54,313 bases of DNA, from contig NZ_PVSN01000056.1 of assembly GCF_004766315.1 (NCBI RefSeq), positions 1-54,313 on the forward strand, in the 5' to 3' direction. The stretch's first letter is position 1, and each line of letters opens with the position of its first letter. Both the position numbers and the translations under genes were made by a program. Shown here one piece after another: positions 24,466-33,129 of the stretch. The notes beneath the pieces are model-generated. The model saw only the letters and a program-made list of their open reading frames with translations, had not been told where the DNA came from and did not search any database. This DNA comes from Weissella confusa. Lineage in GTDB: Bacteria; Bacillota; Bacilli; Lactobacillales; Lactobacillaceae.

Positions 24466-26508
24466 CTATTCTTCTTCATCAGTCAACATACCAGCTTCAG
24501 CAAAGTTAATCATCTGACGAATATTCAACCCCGTCTCCGCTGAGATAAAGTGTGCGTCGTACAAATGTTGCGTCGCTTCACGTTGGGCATTCAAACCGGC
24601 AACTTCTAGGTCCATGCGAACCAAGGCTTCTTGTTGCGGACCACCATGGTCATGCTTGTCGTGCTCAAGGCGTGAACGGTACGTAATAATCAAATTGTAA
24701 GCTGCCGTTTGATCAGTCTTTGAAGCTTGACCAGCTTCACTCTCAAGATAATCCGAAATCGCAGCAATCGCTTCCTTAGCCGCCTCATGACGGGCGACCT
24801 TGTACTCGGCAATCAAGCGATCAGATGAATCATCACTCAACCAAACACGAATTGAACGTCGTGTCATGATAACAAACCGCTTCAACTGACGCCACGTGCG
24901 CTTGCGCTTATCGTGCGTCACCAAGTCGTCCAAGTCAGCTTCCATACGATCAATACGACGGTTTTCACTCGCAAAGACCAGTGGCGTAATACGCTCTTCA
25001 ACTAATAGCTTTCGTAGCGCACTACGCTCAGCATCCAACGCAATTTCACGTAGGTTGATTTCAGCCTTCAAAATTGGGCTCAACTTATCCGCCTTCATAA
25101 AGCGCATCTGCAACTGACGAATTTGCATTTGGTAACGCAAAATAATTTCGTAGGCAATCGCTTGATTTGATTCACGACGACGTGTCTCAATTTCACGAAC
25201 CGCTGACTGCAACACATAAACACGCGCACGTGCTTCAGACATGTGTTGGGCAACGACCGGATGCGCTTCTGTGTCACCAGGTGGCACCTGTGTCTTTGGC
25301 TTTTCAGCCAACAGTGGCAAGAAGACAACCGCAGCCAACAACGAAATGATAATCGCAATCGCAGCAATAAATAGCATCAGTGAACGTTGTGGGAATGGTA
25401 ACCCTGAGTCTGTCATCAATGGCACAGACAACACACCGGCCATTGTCACGGCACCACGGACACCTGATAATCCTGACAACAACGCCACACGCCAAGAAGC
25501 GGTTTCGTTCTTGTGGTTCTTCAAGCGAACCCATTGGTTAATGTATGTCCAAATCACACGCATACCGAAGATGACCAGCCACGTAATGACAGCATATAGC
25601 AACGCCATTGGTAGTGAAACTGAATTTCCGAGGTTCGTCGCCAATGGCAATTCAATTCCCAAGATAACGAAAATATAGCCATTCAAAAGATAACCAAACA
25701 CGTTCCAGGTATTGATACCAACCACGTGCAACTCACCAGAATAATCTGCGTCATTCTGCGTGTGCAAATTCTGGACAATAGCAGCCACCACGACTGCGAT
25801 AACACCAGATGTGTGTAATTCTTCCGCCAAAAGGTAAACCAAGAATGGTGTGAACAGTTGTAACACCACGCGGAAGACAACATCAGTATTACCGTGAGCT
25901 GATAACCAGTCGCCCAAGGTGTTCAATGCAAATCCCAATACTAATCCAACAACCGTTCCCATCAAAGAGATGTATAGGAAGTTAGATGTTGCGGCAAAAA
26001 GTGAGAACGTTCCCGCTGAGGCAGCTGCGACAGCAAACTTGAATCCCACCAAACCACTGGCATCGTTAATCAAACTTTCACCAGCAACCAAGTGCATGAT
26101 TGATGGTGGTAATTTAGCCTGCTTGGCAATCGCTGCCACGGCCACCGGATCAGTCGGCGACAAGATAGCCGCGATGGCCAAAGCGACCGGTAATGGTAGC
26201 TCCGGTACCAAAGCATAAATAATAAATCCGCCTAAGATTGTCGTAATAAATACCAATAAAATGGCTCCGCGAAGCTCCCAAAGTTCTTTCTTTGGAAAGC
26301 GCCAAGCATCGGAATACAAAAGCGGTGCAATAAACAGCAACAAGAACCATTCTGTCTCTAACTCAACGTGTAGATTAAAAAACAAAGCGGCCAGCAGACC
26401 CAAAGCGATTTGGATCAAGCTGACCGGCACACGTTTGAGGAAGTGAGACAAAATATTACTAATGACCACCAATGACGTTAATGCCACTATGGTTTGTAAT
26501 AACTCCAT
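24466..26508 (-). CDS. CPA1-family Na+/H+ antiporter with large cytoplasmic C-terminus
   Basis: 680 residues: about 12 membrane helices in the first 400, with ILSPTDPVAVAAIAK and ESLINDASGLVGF, the ion-binding helices of CPA1 (NhaP/NHE) exchangers. The remaining roughly 280 residues are charged and helical (REIETRRRESNQ, RIDRMEADLDDLV), likely a regulatory region. It is in one operon with cdaA, 9 nt ahead of it. Since c-di-AMP controls cation transporters in many Firmicutes, a regulatory link is attractive but unproven; I see no RCK_C or USP domain that would be a known c-di-AMP site. Confidence 0.9.
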   Translation of the reverse strand: MELLQTIVALTSLVVISNILSHFLKRVPVSLIQIALGLLAALFFNLHVELETEWFLLLFIAPLLYSDAWRFPKKELWELRGAILLVFITTILGGFIIYALVPELPLPVALAIAAILSPTDPVAVAAIAKQAKLPPSIMHLVAGESLINDASGLVGFKFAVAAASAGTFSLFAATSNFLYISLMGTVVGLVLGFALNTLGDWLSAHGNTDVVFRVVLQLFTPFLVYLLAEELHTSGVIAVVVAAIVQNLHTQNDADYSGELHVVGINTWNVFGYLLNGYIFVILGIELPLATNLGNSVSLPMALLYAVITWLVIFGMRVIWTYINQWVRLKNHKNETASWRVALLSGLSGVRGAVTMAGVLSVPLMTDSGLPFPQRSLMLFIAAIAIIISLLAAVVFLPLLAEKPKTQVPPGDTEAHPVVAQHMSEARARVYVLQSAVREIETRRRESNQAIAYEIILRYQMQIRQLQMRFMKADKLSPILKAEINLREIALDAERSALRKLLVEERITPLVFASENRRIDRMEADLDDLVTHDKRKRTWRQLKRFVIMTRRSIRVWLSDDSSDRLIAEYKVARHEAAKEAIAAISDYLESEAGQASKTDQTAAYNLIITYRSRLEHDKHDHGGPQQEALVRMDLEVAGLNAQREATQHLYDAHFISAETGLNIRQMINFAEAGMLTDEEE

Positions 26509-26534
26509 AAATCCTCCCCTAATTCAATTACAAA

Positions 26535-27428
26535 TTACAATCCCAAAATGCGCACTTCAGTTTCCAAATCAACGCCAAACTTTTCCTTGACGACTGATTG
26601 CACGTGCTTAATCACGTTGATGTAATCTGAACCGGTTGCATCCCCACGATTTACAATGAAGCCTGCGTGCTTTGTTGACACTTGTGCGCCCCCAATTTGG
26701 AAGCCTTGCAAGCCAGCATCCATAATCAATGTGCCAGCAAAGTAACCTTCTGGACGCTTGAACACAGAACCGCAAGATGGGAACTCCAAAGGTTGCTTAC
26801 TTGCACGCTTTTGGTTGAAATCTTCCATCTTGGCTTCAATTTCAGCACCATCTCCTGGTTCCAACTTAAATGTTGCGGCCAAGATGACATCGCCGGTTTC
26901 TTGTACCAAACTGTGGCGGTAGGCAAATGCCAATTCTTCGTTTGTGTACGTCTTAATTTCACCAGTTGGCGTCATAACGTCAGCTGATTCAAGCCATTCA
27001 TCAACCTGACCACCGTAAGCGCCTGCGTTCATGTAAACGGCACCACCAACGGAACCGGGGATACCTGCAGCCCACTCGATACCTGACAAATCATGTTCAC
27101 GAGCTACTTGGGTCACATCAATAATGGCAGCTCCAGCATGGGCTTTAATGCGCGTACCAGATACTGCGATGTCAGTCATCTTAGTCAAGAAAATAACTAA
27201 GCCCACTAGACCAGCATCCGTAATAATCAAGTTAGACGCATTTCCAAGGACTGTCACCGGCATTTCATTGTCGTTGGCGTACAACAAGACATCACGTAAC
27301 TCTTCGTCATCATGTGGCCAGAATGCCCATTCGGCATTTCCACCAACTCGTGTGTTTGTGTATGCTGACAAATCAACGTTTTGTTGAATTTCTAGCCCTG
27401 GAAAGGCTGTCTTTAGTTGTGTTGTCAT
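26535..27428 (-). CDS. murB: UDP-N-acetylenolpyruvoylglucosamine reductase
   Basis: About 297 residues, FAD-dependent; reduces UDP-GlcNAc-enolpyruvate to UDP-MurNAc for peptidoglycan. NTRVGGNAEW (FAD-binding start), IEWAAGIPGSVGGAVYMNAGAYGG (about 118-141) and FPSCGSVFKRP, with the proton-donor Ser, are all present; AGFIVNRGDAT and EVRILG close the protein. The ATG at 27428 is preceded by GGAG; the adjacent in-frame GTG is less likely. Confidence 0.95.
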   Translation of the reverse strand: MTTQLKTAFPGLEIQQNVDLSAYTNTRVGGNAEWAFWPHDDEELRDVLLYANDNEMPVTVLGNASNLIITDAGLVGLVIFLTKMTDIAVSGTRIKAHAGAAIIDVTQVAREHDLSGIEWAAGIPGSVGGAVYMNAGAYGGQVDEWLESADVMTPTGEIKTYTNEELAFAYRHSLVQETGDVILAATFKLEPGDGAEIEAKMEDFNQKRASKQPLEFPSCGSVFKRPEGYFAGTLIMDAGLQGFQIGGAQVSTKHAGFIVNRGDATGSDYINVIKHVQSVVKEKFGVDLETEVRILGL

Positions 27429-27441
27429 CACTCTTTCTCCG

Positions 27442-27975
27442 CTAAATAACTTTTACTAATTGTTTCAATGGATCAACCCCGAATTGCTCAGCTTGTGTCA
27501 CCAAGATGCGTGCTGCTGCAACCGTATCATCCAAAGCGTTGTGGTGGTGTTCCAAATCAATGTTCAACGCAGCTGCAACTGTGTTCAGCTTGTGATTTGG
27601 TAGTTGGGGATACAACTTGTGTGAGGTACGGACAGTGTCCAACGACAAATAATGTGGCGCTGAAATACCATAGTGTCCTAACGTCTCACGCAATACCCCA
27701 TTATCAAATGGCGCATTGTGCGCAATCACTAATTGATTTGGTGTATAAAATTGCTTGATGTGATCCCATACTGCTGGAAACTTCGGTGCATCAGCAACAT
27801 CCGCTTCCGTAATACCGTGAATTTTGGTATTGCGGGCATCGAAATATGATTCCGGCTTAATTAACGTATAAAATTCATCAACGAGTACATTGTCGCGCAC
27901 CACCACAAGTGCCATTGAAACGGCACTATGACGCTGTGCACTCGCTGTTTCAAAGTCCATTGCGACAAAATTCAT
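27442..27975 (-). CDS. DnaQ-like 3'-5' exonuclease (DEDDh family)
   Basis: 177 residues. FVAMDFETA (Exo I, Asp and Glu), VIAHNAPFDNGVL (Exo II) and HHNALDDTVAAARI (Exo III, His and Asp) supply a complete DEDDh active site. It is a free-standing exonuclease domain, not fused to a polymerase, so it may be a proofreading-type or RNA-trimming enzyme. Located between murB and a GNAT gene within the operon. Confidence 0.9.
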   Translation of the reverse strand: MNFVAMDFETASAQRHSAVSMALVVVRDNVLVDEFYTLIKPESYFDARNTKIHGITEADVADAPKFPAVWDHIKQFYTPNQLVIAHNAPFDNGVLRETLGHYGISAPHYLSLDTVRTSHKLYPQLPNHKLNTVAAALNIDLEHHHNALDDTVAAARILVTQAEQFGVDPLKQLVKVI

Positions 27976-27994
27976 GTTATCTATTCCTCAATTG

Positions 27995-28507
27995 TTAGTT
28001 TCTAATGTCGAGCATCATATCAAAGGCTGCTACCGGCTTGCCTGCACCGTCAAGGACGATTGCATCAGAACCAGCTACGCGCTCAAAGCCAAACTTCTCA
28101 TAAATATGAATAGCCGGCGCGTTATGTGCTTGCACCGTCAAACGGATGATATCGACTGAGCTATAATCAGTTGCCCAATCCAACATTTCCGCAATCAAGG
28201 CTTGGGCCAAGCCAAAGCCTTGATAAGCTTCAAGTACTGCCACACCTACTTCCACTTCGCGTGGTTGATTTGGTAACGCAGCCGCTGAAATAATGCCAAA
28301 CAAGTCACCTTCGTCACTAGCTGCCAACAAAATAATGTTGTTGGTCGTTGATTGTAAGTAGCTGATATTATCGGCCTCGGTTACATCATCAACTTTGCCC
28401 AAATCCTGAGCCACCATGAAGGTCGTTGATTCTGATTGCAACTGATGCAACAACGCCAACATTGGCTTAGCATCTTGACCTTCAGCTGGTCTAATCATGA
28501 CATCCAT
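27995..28507 (-). CDS. GNAT-family N-acetyltransferase
   Basis: 170 residues, start MDVMIRPAEGQD. VEVGVAVLEAYQGFGLAQALIAEMLDWA (about 95-120) is a GNAT acetyl-CoA motif A in which the usual R/Q-x-x-G-x-G/A is QGFGLA; VQAHNAPAIHIYEKFGFERV is the C-terminal motif B. The ATG overlaps the tsaE stop (TAATG) and has AAGGAG 7 nt upstream. Position next to tsaE invites comparison with RimI, but the long N-terminus and the motif do not clearly say so; the substrate is unknown. Confidence 0.85.
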   Translation of the reverse strand: MDVMIRPAEGQDAKPMLALLHQLQSESTTFMVAQDLGKVDDVTEADNISYLQSTTNNIILLAASDEGDLFGIISAAALPNQPREVEVGVAVLEAYQGFGLAQALIAEMLDWATDYSSVDIIRLTVQAHNAPAIHIYEKFGFERVAGSDAIVLDGAGKPVAAFDMMLDIRN

Positions 28508-28980
28508 TACGCTTCTCCTTCGAAAGCTGCTAATAGTGCCTGGCTACGAGGGCCTTTTGCACTACCCGTAATTGTGCGTTGGTTACCTGTCGTGTCTGAT
28601 GCGACACGATCCAAGTCAATCGTTAACACATCAGTTGGCAATTCAGATTGGATAAACTCTGACCATTCAATCAAAGCAACACCCTCACCGCCAAAATATT
28701 CAGCTAGGCCTAATTCTTCAGCCCCACCTTCTTCACCCAAACGATAAACGTCCAAGTGGTATAGTGGGAAATTTTCTGTTTGATATTCACGTACCAATGT
28801 AAATGTCGGACTCTTCAAAGGACGCTTAATACCAAGCGCCCTGGCAAATCCTTGGGTAAAGGTTGTTTTTCCGGCACCAAGGTCACCGTTCAATAAGATC
28901 GTGTCCCCTGGTTGGACATTGGCCGCTAGTTTAGCAGCCAATGCTTGTGTTTCTTCTACTGTATTCACTGCTAATCTCAT
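28507..28980 (-). CDS. tsaE: tRNA threonylcarbamoyladenosine biosynthesis ATPase TsaE
   Basis: 157 residues. Walker A GDLGAGKTT (about 33-41), SPTFTLVREY switch region and LYHLDVYRLG Walker B-like strand are all typical. It is an ATPase partner of TsaB-TsaD in making the t6A37 modification of ANN-decoding tRNAs. First gene of the operon that runs to the 104-residue gene. Confidence 0.95.
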   Translation of the reverse strand: MRLAVNTVEETQALAAKLAANVQPGDTILLNGDLGAGKTTFTQGFARALGIKRPLKSPTFTLVREYQTENFPLYHLDVYRLGEEGGAEELGLAEYFGGEGVALIEWSEFIQSELPTDVLTIDLDRVASDTTGNQRTITGSAKGPRSQALLAAFEGEA

Positions 28981-28987
28981 AGCTATA

Positions 28988-29016
28988 AGTATACCATTTT
29001 TGACAGACAGATTACA
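28988..29016 (-). promoter_or_regulatory. Probable promoter of the tsaE operon
   Basis: Minus strand -10 TATACT (28993-28988) with a TGG extension before it, and TGTAAT 17 nt upstream as a weak -35. It lies about 10 nt before the tsaE ATG, leaving a very short leader. Confidence 0.45.
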
Positions 29017-29085
29017 GACGAAAAAGGAAGCCGTTTCCCATTAGCGGGACTACGTTTTTAGGCGTTTCTCTCGCCAATTTGGGAA

Positions 29086-29120
29086 CAAAAAAACTCACGG
29101 ACCAATCGATCCATGAGTTC
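29086..29120 (-). terminator. Terminator of pta
   Basis: Minus strand AACTCATGGA pairs with TCCGTGAGTT (one wobble) and continues into T7, just after the pta stop. Confidence 0.88.
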
Positions 29121-29135
29121 ATTTTCAATCTTTAA

Positions 29136-30113
29136 TTAGGCCATTGCTTGGGCTGCCGTGATGATGGCTACCTTGTAGACATCTTCTTCGTTAGCACCAC
29201 GTGACAAGTCTGAGATTGGCTTTGCCAAACCTTGCAAAACAGGTCCGATAGCTTCGAAACCACCCAAACGTTGTGCAATCTTGTAACCGATGTTACCTGA
29301 TTGCAAGTCAGGGAATACGAAGACGTTAGCGTGACCAGCAACCTCTGATTCTGGCGCCTTAACGGCAGCAACTGACTCTACAAAGGCAGCGTCGAATTGC
29401 AATTCACCATCAATAGCCAACTCAGGAGCAGCCGTCTTAGCCAACAACGTTGCTTCAGCAACCTTATCAACTTGTGGCGCCTTAGCTGAACCCTTCGTTG
29501 AGAAGCTCAACATTGCAACCTTAGGATCGATTCCAAATACCTTAGCCGTGTTAGCTGATTGGATAGCAATTTCAGCCATCGTTTGTGCATCGATGTCGAT
29601 GTTGATAGCAGCATCGGCAAAGATGTAACGCTCATCATCGCGTTGCATCACGAATGCACCTGAGATACGTGATGAACCTGGTGCCGTCTTGATGATTTGC
29701 AAAGCAGGACGTACAGTGTCACCAGTTGGGTGAGTTGCACCTGAAACCATACCGTCAGCAACACCAAGGTATACCAACATCGTTCCGAAGTAGTTTACGT
29801 CTTCCAACCACTTTGAAGCAGTAGCTGCGTCTGTCTTACCGTTACGACGCTCAACCAATGCATCAACCATCTTCTCACGGGCGTCAGCTGGATACTCAGC
29901 TGGGTCCACGATTTGAACACCTGACAAGTCGAAGTTGTTTGCTGCTGCAGTTGCTTCGATTTCAGCCTTGTTACCCAACAAAATTGGCTTTACCAATTCT
30001 TCGGCAGCCAAACGAATAGCTGCGCCTTGGATACGTACGTCTTCCCCTTCAGGGAATACCAAAGTCTTACCTTGACCCTTAATTTGTGATGACAATTGTT
30101 CAAAGAGTTCCAT
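29136..30113 (-). CDS. pta: Phosphate acetyltransferase
   Basis: About 325 residues. Interconverts acetyl-CoA and acetyl-phosphate; in a heterofermenter it links phosphoketolase-made acetyl-P to CoA-dependent ethanol formation. TLVFPEGEDVR at the start, GMVSGATHPTGDTVRPALQIIKT (about 128-150) and NVFVFPDLQSGNIGYKIAQRL are the family signatures. I choose MELFEQL (30113), with GGAGG 9 nt upstream, rather than the six-codon extension. Confidence 0.95.
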   Translation of the reverse strand: MELFEQLSSQIKGQGKTLVFPEGEDVRIQGAAIRLAAEELVKPILLGNKAEIEATAAANNFDLSGVQIVDPAEYPADAREKMVDALVERRNGKTDAATASKWLEDVNYFGTMLVYLGVADGMVSGATHPTGDTVRPALQIIKTAPGSSRISGAFVMQRDDERYIFADAAINIDIDAQTMAEIAIQSANTAKVFGIDPKVAMLSFSTKGSAKAPQVDKVAEATLLAKTAAPELAIDGELQFDAAFVESVAAVKAPESEVAGHANVFVFPDLQSGNIGYKIAQRLGGFEAIGPVLQGLAKPISDLSRGANEEDVYKVAIITAAQAMA

Positions 30114-30223
30114 GATGGAAAACCTCCACATTTAAAATCGTTATTTATATTACAAAACCTATTATTACAAATAATCAGCCCATTTACTAGTGAAAAGGGG
30201 GAAATATTGTGATTTTTTTCACA

Positions 30224-30889
30224 TCAAGCCCAATTAATTGGTTTAACGCCGTTTTCACGCAGAAAATCATTCGTTTGACTAAATGGCTTTGACCCGAAAA
30301 AGCCACGATAAGCTGACAACGGACTTGGATGCGGCGCTTCTAAAATCAAATTGTGTTCACCGACAATTAGCTTGCGCTTGGCCTGAGCCTGCTTGCCCCA
30401 AAGAATAAAGACAGTTGGCTGCGCTTGCTGGGCAACTAATGAAATAATGGCATCAGTTAGTGGTTCCCAAATTTGGCCAGCATGCCCACCTGCTTGATGG
30501 GCTGGCACAGTGAGCACAGTATTCAACAATAAGACACCCTGTTCTGCCCAACGATGCAAATCACCATCAGCTGGCACTGCACCTTGCAGATCATCCGCCA
30601 GTTCTCGATAAATATTGATTAAGGATTTAGGCAAGGCCATTTCAGCCGGTACCGAAAAACTTAACCCCTGCGCCTGACCTGGATTTGGATACGGATCTTG
30701 ACCAAGGATCACAACTTTGACATCAGTTAGAGGTGTCGCAACAAGTGCTGCAAAAACATTTGGCAAGGCCGGATAGACCTCACCATGTGCATAAATATCC
30801 TTCAAAAATGTTGCCACACGTTCCCAATATTCGGGGCCCATAGCAGTTTGCAACGGTCCCCACCAATCTGTTTTTGATAATTTCTCCAT
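30224..30889 (-). CDS. ung: Uracil-DNA glycosylase
   Basis: About 221 residues. VVILGQDPYPNPGQAQGLSFSV carries the catalytic Asp and water-activating loop; VFILWGKQAQ and HPSPLSAYRGFFGS (catalytic His, minor-groove Leu loop) are intact. Removes uracil from DNA. A GTG three codons upstream (30898) is an alternative start. Divergent from the LURP-one-like gene, with about 50 nt between them. Confidence 0.95.
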   Translation of the reverse strand: MEKLSKTDWWGPLQTAMGPEYWERVATFLKDIYAHGEVYPALPNVFAALVATPLTDVKVVILGQDPYPNPGQAQGLSFSVPAEMALPKSLINIYRELADDLQGAVPADGDLHRWAEQGVLLLNTVLTVPAHQAGGHAGQIWEPLTDAIISLVAQQAQPTVFILWGKQAQAKRKLIVGEHNLILEAPHPSPLSAYRGFFGSKPFSQTNDFLRENGVKPINWA

Positions 30890-30947
30890 GTTAATCACCG
30901 CTTTTCTTCTGTGAATTCTATATAATAGTCATAAGGAGGACTTTGGG

Positions 30948-31538
30948 ATGCGTCAATTACGATTAACACAAGTTACCCACTCGGCAACTGGCATGAGTCT
31001 TGTAGCAGACGCTACCGGAGCCATCGCTTATTATATTACCGGAGAAATGGGTCAAAAGGGTAATACCCTTCGAATACTTAATCAAAGCGCAACGGTCTTA
31101 GCCGAACTCGAACAGGCTTCATTAGGTTTTCTGCCCCGTTTCACAATGACAGTTAACGGGCAGCAAGTAGGTTCAATCGGCCTATCATTGCAACTACACG
31201 AAATATCATTTGTGAGTGGTTTGAATTGGTTAATTCTGGGTAATCTGGACAAACAAAAATTTCAAATCACCCACCTACACCACCAACTGGCAATCACGCA
31301 GCCAAAGAACGATGGTCGTTTGGCCATCACCATTTATGATGAGCCAAATGAAGCGCAACTCGTTTTGATTGCTGCCTTCTTGGATCGTTGGCAATTTATC
31401 GCCAGTGGTCGCACAGCTCCTTGGCTGTCATTCTTCGCAACACCCCAGCGCATGCTCGGGTCGTCTTACGAATTGCATACCGAGTTGCCAGGTCAAACCC
31501 AGTCTGATAGACTGGAATCATCAATTAAATCGCATTAA
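30948..31538 (+). CDS. LURP-one-related (tubby-like fold) protein, tentative
   Basis: 196 residues, no signal peptide or membrane helix. A run of beta strands such as LVADATGAIAYYITGEMGQKGNTLRILNQ, LGFLPRFTMTVNG and LNWLILGNL with spacing like LURP-one/DUF567 proteins suggests the tubby-type barrel. Function unknown; the fold call rests on pattern only. AAGGAGG lies 8 nt before the ATG and TATAAT is at about 30922-30927. Confidence 0.65.
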   Translation: MRQLRLTQVTHSATGMSLVADATGAIAYYITGEMGQKGNTLRILNQSATVLAELEQASLGFLPRFTMTVNGQQVGSIGLSLQLHEISFVSGLNWLILGNLDKQKFQITHLHHQLAITQPKNDGRLAITIYDEPNEAQLVLIAAFLDRWQFIASGRTAPWLSFFATPQRMLGSSYELHTELPGQTQSDRLESSIKSH

Positions 31539-31539
31539 A

Positions 31540-31626
31540 AAGTTTGCTAGGGTTCCGCACGTAGTGGTCTGGTCCAAGAGCAAACGCGTGCTTTGCACGT
31601 ACACGGAAGGACAAAAGCCTGGGAGT
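31540..31626 (+). ncRNA. Guanidine-I (ykkC) riboswitch
   Basis: The conserved ykkC core is present in order: CTAGGGTTCCG (31547-31557), GGTCTGGTCCAAGAG (31566-31580), a variable hairpin (GCGTGCTTTGCACGT), then ACACGGAAGGACAAAAGCC (31601-31619). It overlaps an intrinsic terminator and precedes two SMR exporter genes, the expected targets. By the family model, guanidinium binding prevents termination and turns the genes on. Confidence 0.95.
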
Positions 31627-31666
31627 TAACGACAAATGTGCCGCTAACTCCCAGGCTTTTCTTGTT
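31615..31666 (+). terminator. Riboswitch expression-platform terminator
   Basis: AGCCTGGGAGTTA pairs with TAACTCCCAGGCT around a 16-nt loop, followed by TTTTCTTGTTTT. Its 5' arm shares bases with the 3' end of the guanidine aptamer, so aptamer and terminator are mutually exclusive. Confidence 0.92.
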
Positions 31667-31688
31667 TTAATGCGTCAAGGAGATTTAT

Positions 31689-32012
31689 ATGAAACTATCA
31701 AACCCCTGGCTAAAAGTCGCCGCAGCGGTTGTCTTAGAGCCCATGTGGGTGCTTGGTATGAAGCACTCTGAGACTTGGCCAATGTACCTGCTCACAGCCG
31801 CTTCACTGATTCTGTCATTCTTTATGATTTTGAAAGCCAGTGACGAGTTACCAGTCGGCACTGTTTATGCCATCTTCGTTGGCCTAGGGACAGCTGCCAC
31901 AATTGTTGCAAACTGGATGTTCTACGGTGAGGCCATGAACGCCATTCAACTATCATTGATTGCCGTTTTGCTATTCGGCGTAATCGGTTTGAAGCTTATG
32001 GAGGATGCCTAA
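31689..32012 (+). CDS. SMR guanidinium exporter subunit 1 (YkkC-like)
   Basis: 107 residues, four membrane helices. LEPMWVLGMKHS carries the essential membrane Glu of SMR proteins (about residue 17), and LPVGTVYAIFVGLGTAATI is the Gdx/SugE-type signature. Controlled by the guanidine-I riboswitch, so the natural substrate is most likely guanidinium rather than drugs. AAGGAG precedes the ATG. The partner starts 1 nt after its stop; such pairs usually work as heterodimers. Confidence 0.92.
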   Translation: MKLSNPWLKVAAAVVLEPMWVLGMKHSETWPMYLLTAASLILSFFMILKASDELPVGTVYAIFVGLGTAATIVANWMFYGEAMNAIQLSLIAVLLFGVIGLKLMEDA

Positions 32013-32013
32013 T

Positions 32014-32328
32014 ATGTCTTGGTTATTTATTATTATCGCTGGACTTGGTGAAACGAGTGGTGTTGTGATGATGAACGAATGTCACCGTCGCCGTCACTGG
32101 GGTGCTATTGTCGGATTGTTACTTAGCTTCGGCTTTAGTCTGTCATTCCTATCGCTCGGTATCCGCGACATTCCATTGGGAACCGCCTATGCTGTTTGGA
32201 CGGGAATCGGAACAGTTGGTGGTACCCTAGTCGGTATGCTCTTCTACGGCGAATCCCGCGACTGGAAGCGCATCTTGTTCATCGCTTTGATTCTAGCAGC
32301 TGCTGTTGGCTTGAAGTTGACAGAGTAA
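32014..32328 (+). CDS. SMR guanidinium exporter subunit 2 (YkkD-like)
   Basis: 104 residues, four helices. GLGETSGVVMMNE contains the SMR Glu (about residue 14), and IPLGTAYAVWTGIGTVGGTLVGMLFYGE is close to YkkD. I choose MSWLFI (32014), preceded by GGAGG 9 nt upstream; a start three codons earlier would overlap subunit 1. Antiparallel partner of subunit 1. Confidence 0.92.
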   Translation: MSWLFIIIAGLGETSGVVMMNECHRRRHWGAIVGLLLSFGFSLSFLSLGIRDIPLGTAYAVWTGIGTVGGTLVGMLFYGESRDWKRILFIALILAAAVGLKLTE

Positions 32329-32342
32329 CCCCATTTAAAACT

Positions 32343-32382
32343 AAAAACCGCGTACCCACCAAATCAGTGGATACGCGGTTTT
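32343..32382. terminator. Bidirectional terminator between the SMR pair and glnQ
   Basis: AAAACCGCGTACCCAC pairs with TGGATACGCGGTTTT (one mismatch), with T or A runs on each side; it serves convergent genes. Confidence 0.88.
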
Positions 32383-32391
32383 CATTTGCGC

Positions 32392-33129
32392 TTAAACATT
32401 CAAGACCTTGTCCAAGAATTCCTTCGTGCGGTCATCTTGTGGGTCGTTGAATACTTCTTCTGGTGTGCCTTCTTCACGAATGTAACCATCCGCAAAGAAT
32501 ACAACACGATCTGCAACTTGCTTGGCAAAGCCCATTTCGTGGGTTACGACAATCATCGTCATCCCCTCTTCAGCAAGTTCCTTCATAACACCCAAGACAT
32601 CCCCAACCATTTCTGGGTCAAGGGCTGACGTTGGTTCGTCAAACAACATAATCTTAGGATTCATGGCCAACGCACGCGCAATGGCGACACGTTGCTTTTG
32701 TCCACCTGACAAAGTGTTTGGCTTAACATCTGCCTTGTCTGCCAAGCCAACGCGGGCCAACAACGCACGCGCTGTTTCTTCTGCTTCAGCCTTCGTTTGA
32801 CCAGCCACTTCGACCGGTGCCAACATCATGTTTTGCAAAACCGTCAAGTGTGAGAATAGGTTAAAGTGTTGGAACACCATCCCAATCGTTTCGCGGGTCT
32901 TATCAATGTTGTTCTTTGGATCAACCAAGTCCCAACCATTAATCTTGATTTGACCAGAATTAATTTCTTCTAGCTTGTTTAGTGAACGCAAGAAAGTTGA
33001 CTTACCTGAACCAGAAGGCCCAATCATAACGACAACTTCGCCTTCTTCAACGTCCAAACTAATGCCCTTTAGGACTTCGTTTTTACCGTAACTCTTGTGG
33101 ACATCTTTAACTTCAACAATCGCTGCCAT
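32392..33129 (-). CDS. glnQ: Polar amino acid (glutamine-type) ABC importer, ATPase
   Basis: 245 residues. Walker [11 protein letters not shown]-loop FQHFNLF, signature LSGGQKQR, Walker [13 protein letters not shown] and switch His in VTHEMGF are all intact. Its ATG overlaps the stop of the permease gene by one base. Powers uptake of glutamine or a related polar amino acid; exact substrate not provable from sequence. Confidence 0.92.
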   Translation of the reverse strand: MAAIVEVKDVHKSYGKNEVLKGISLDVEEGEVVVMIGPSGSGKSTFLRSLNKLEEINSGQIKINGWDLVDPKNNIDKTRETIGMVFQHFNLFSHLTVLQNMMLAPVEVAGQTKAEAEETARALLARVGLADKADVKPNTLSGGQKQRVAIARALAMNPKIMLFDEPTSALDPEMVGDVLGVMKELAEEGMTMIVVTHEMGFAKQVADRVVFFADGYIREEGTPEEVFNDPQDDRTKEFLDKVLNV

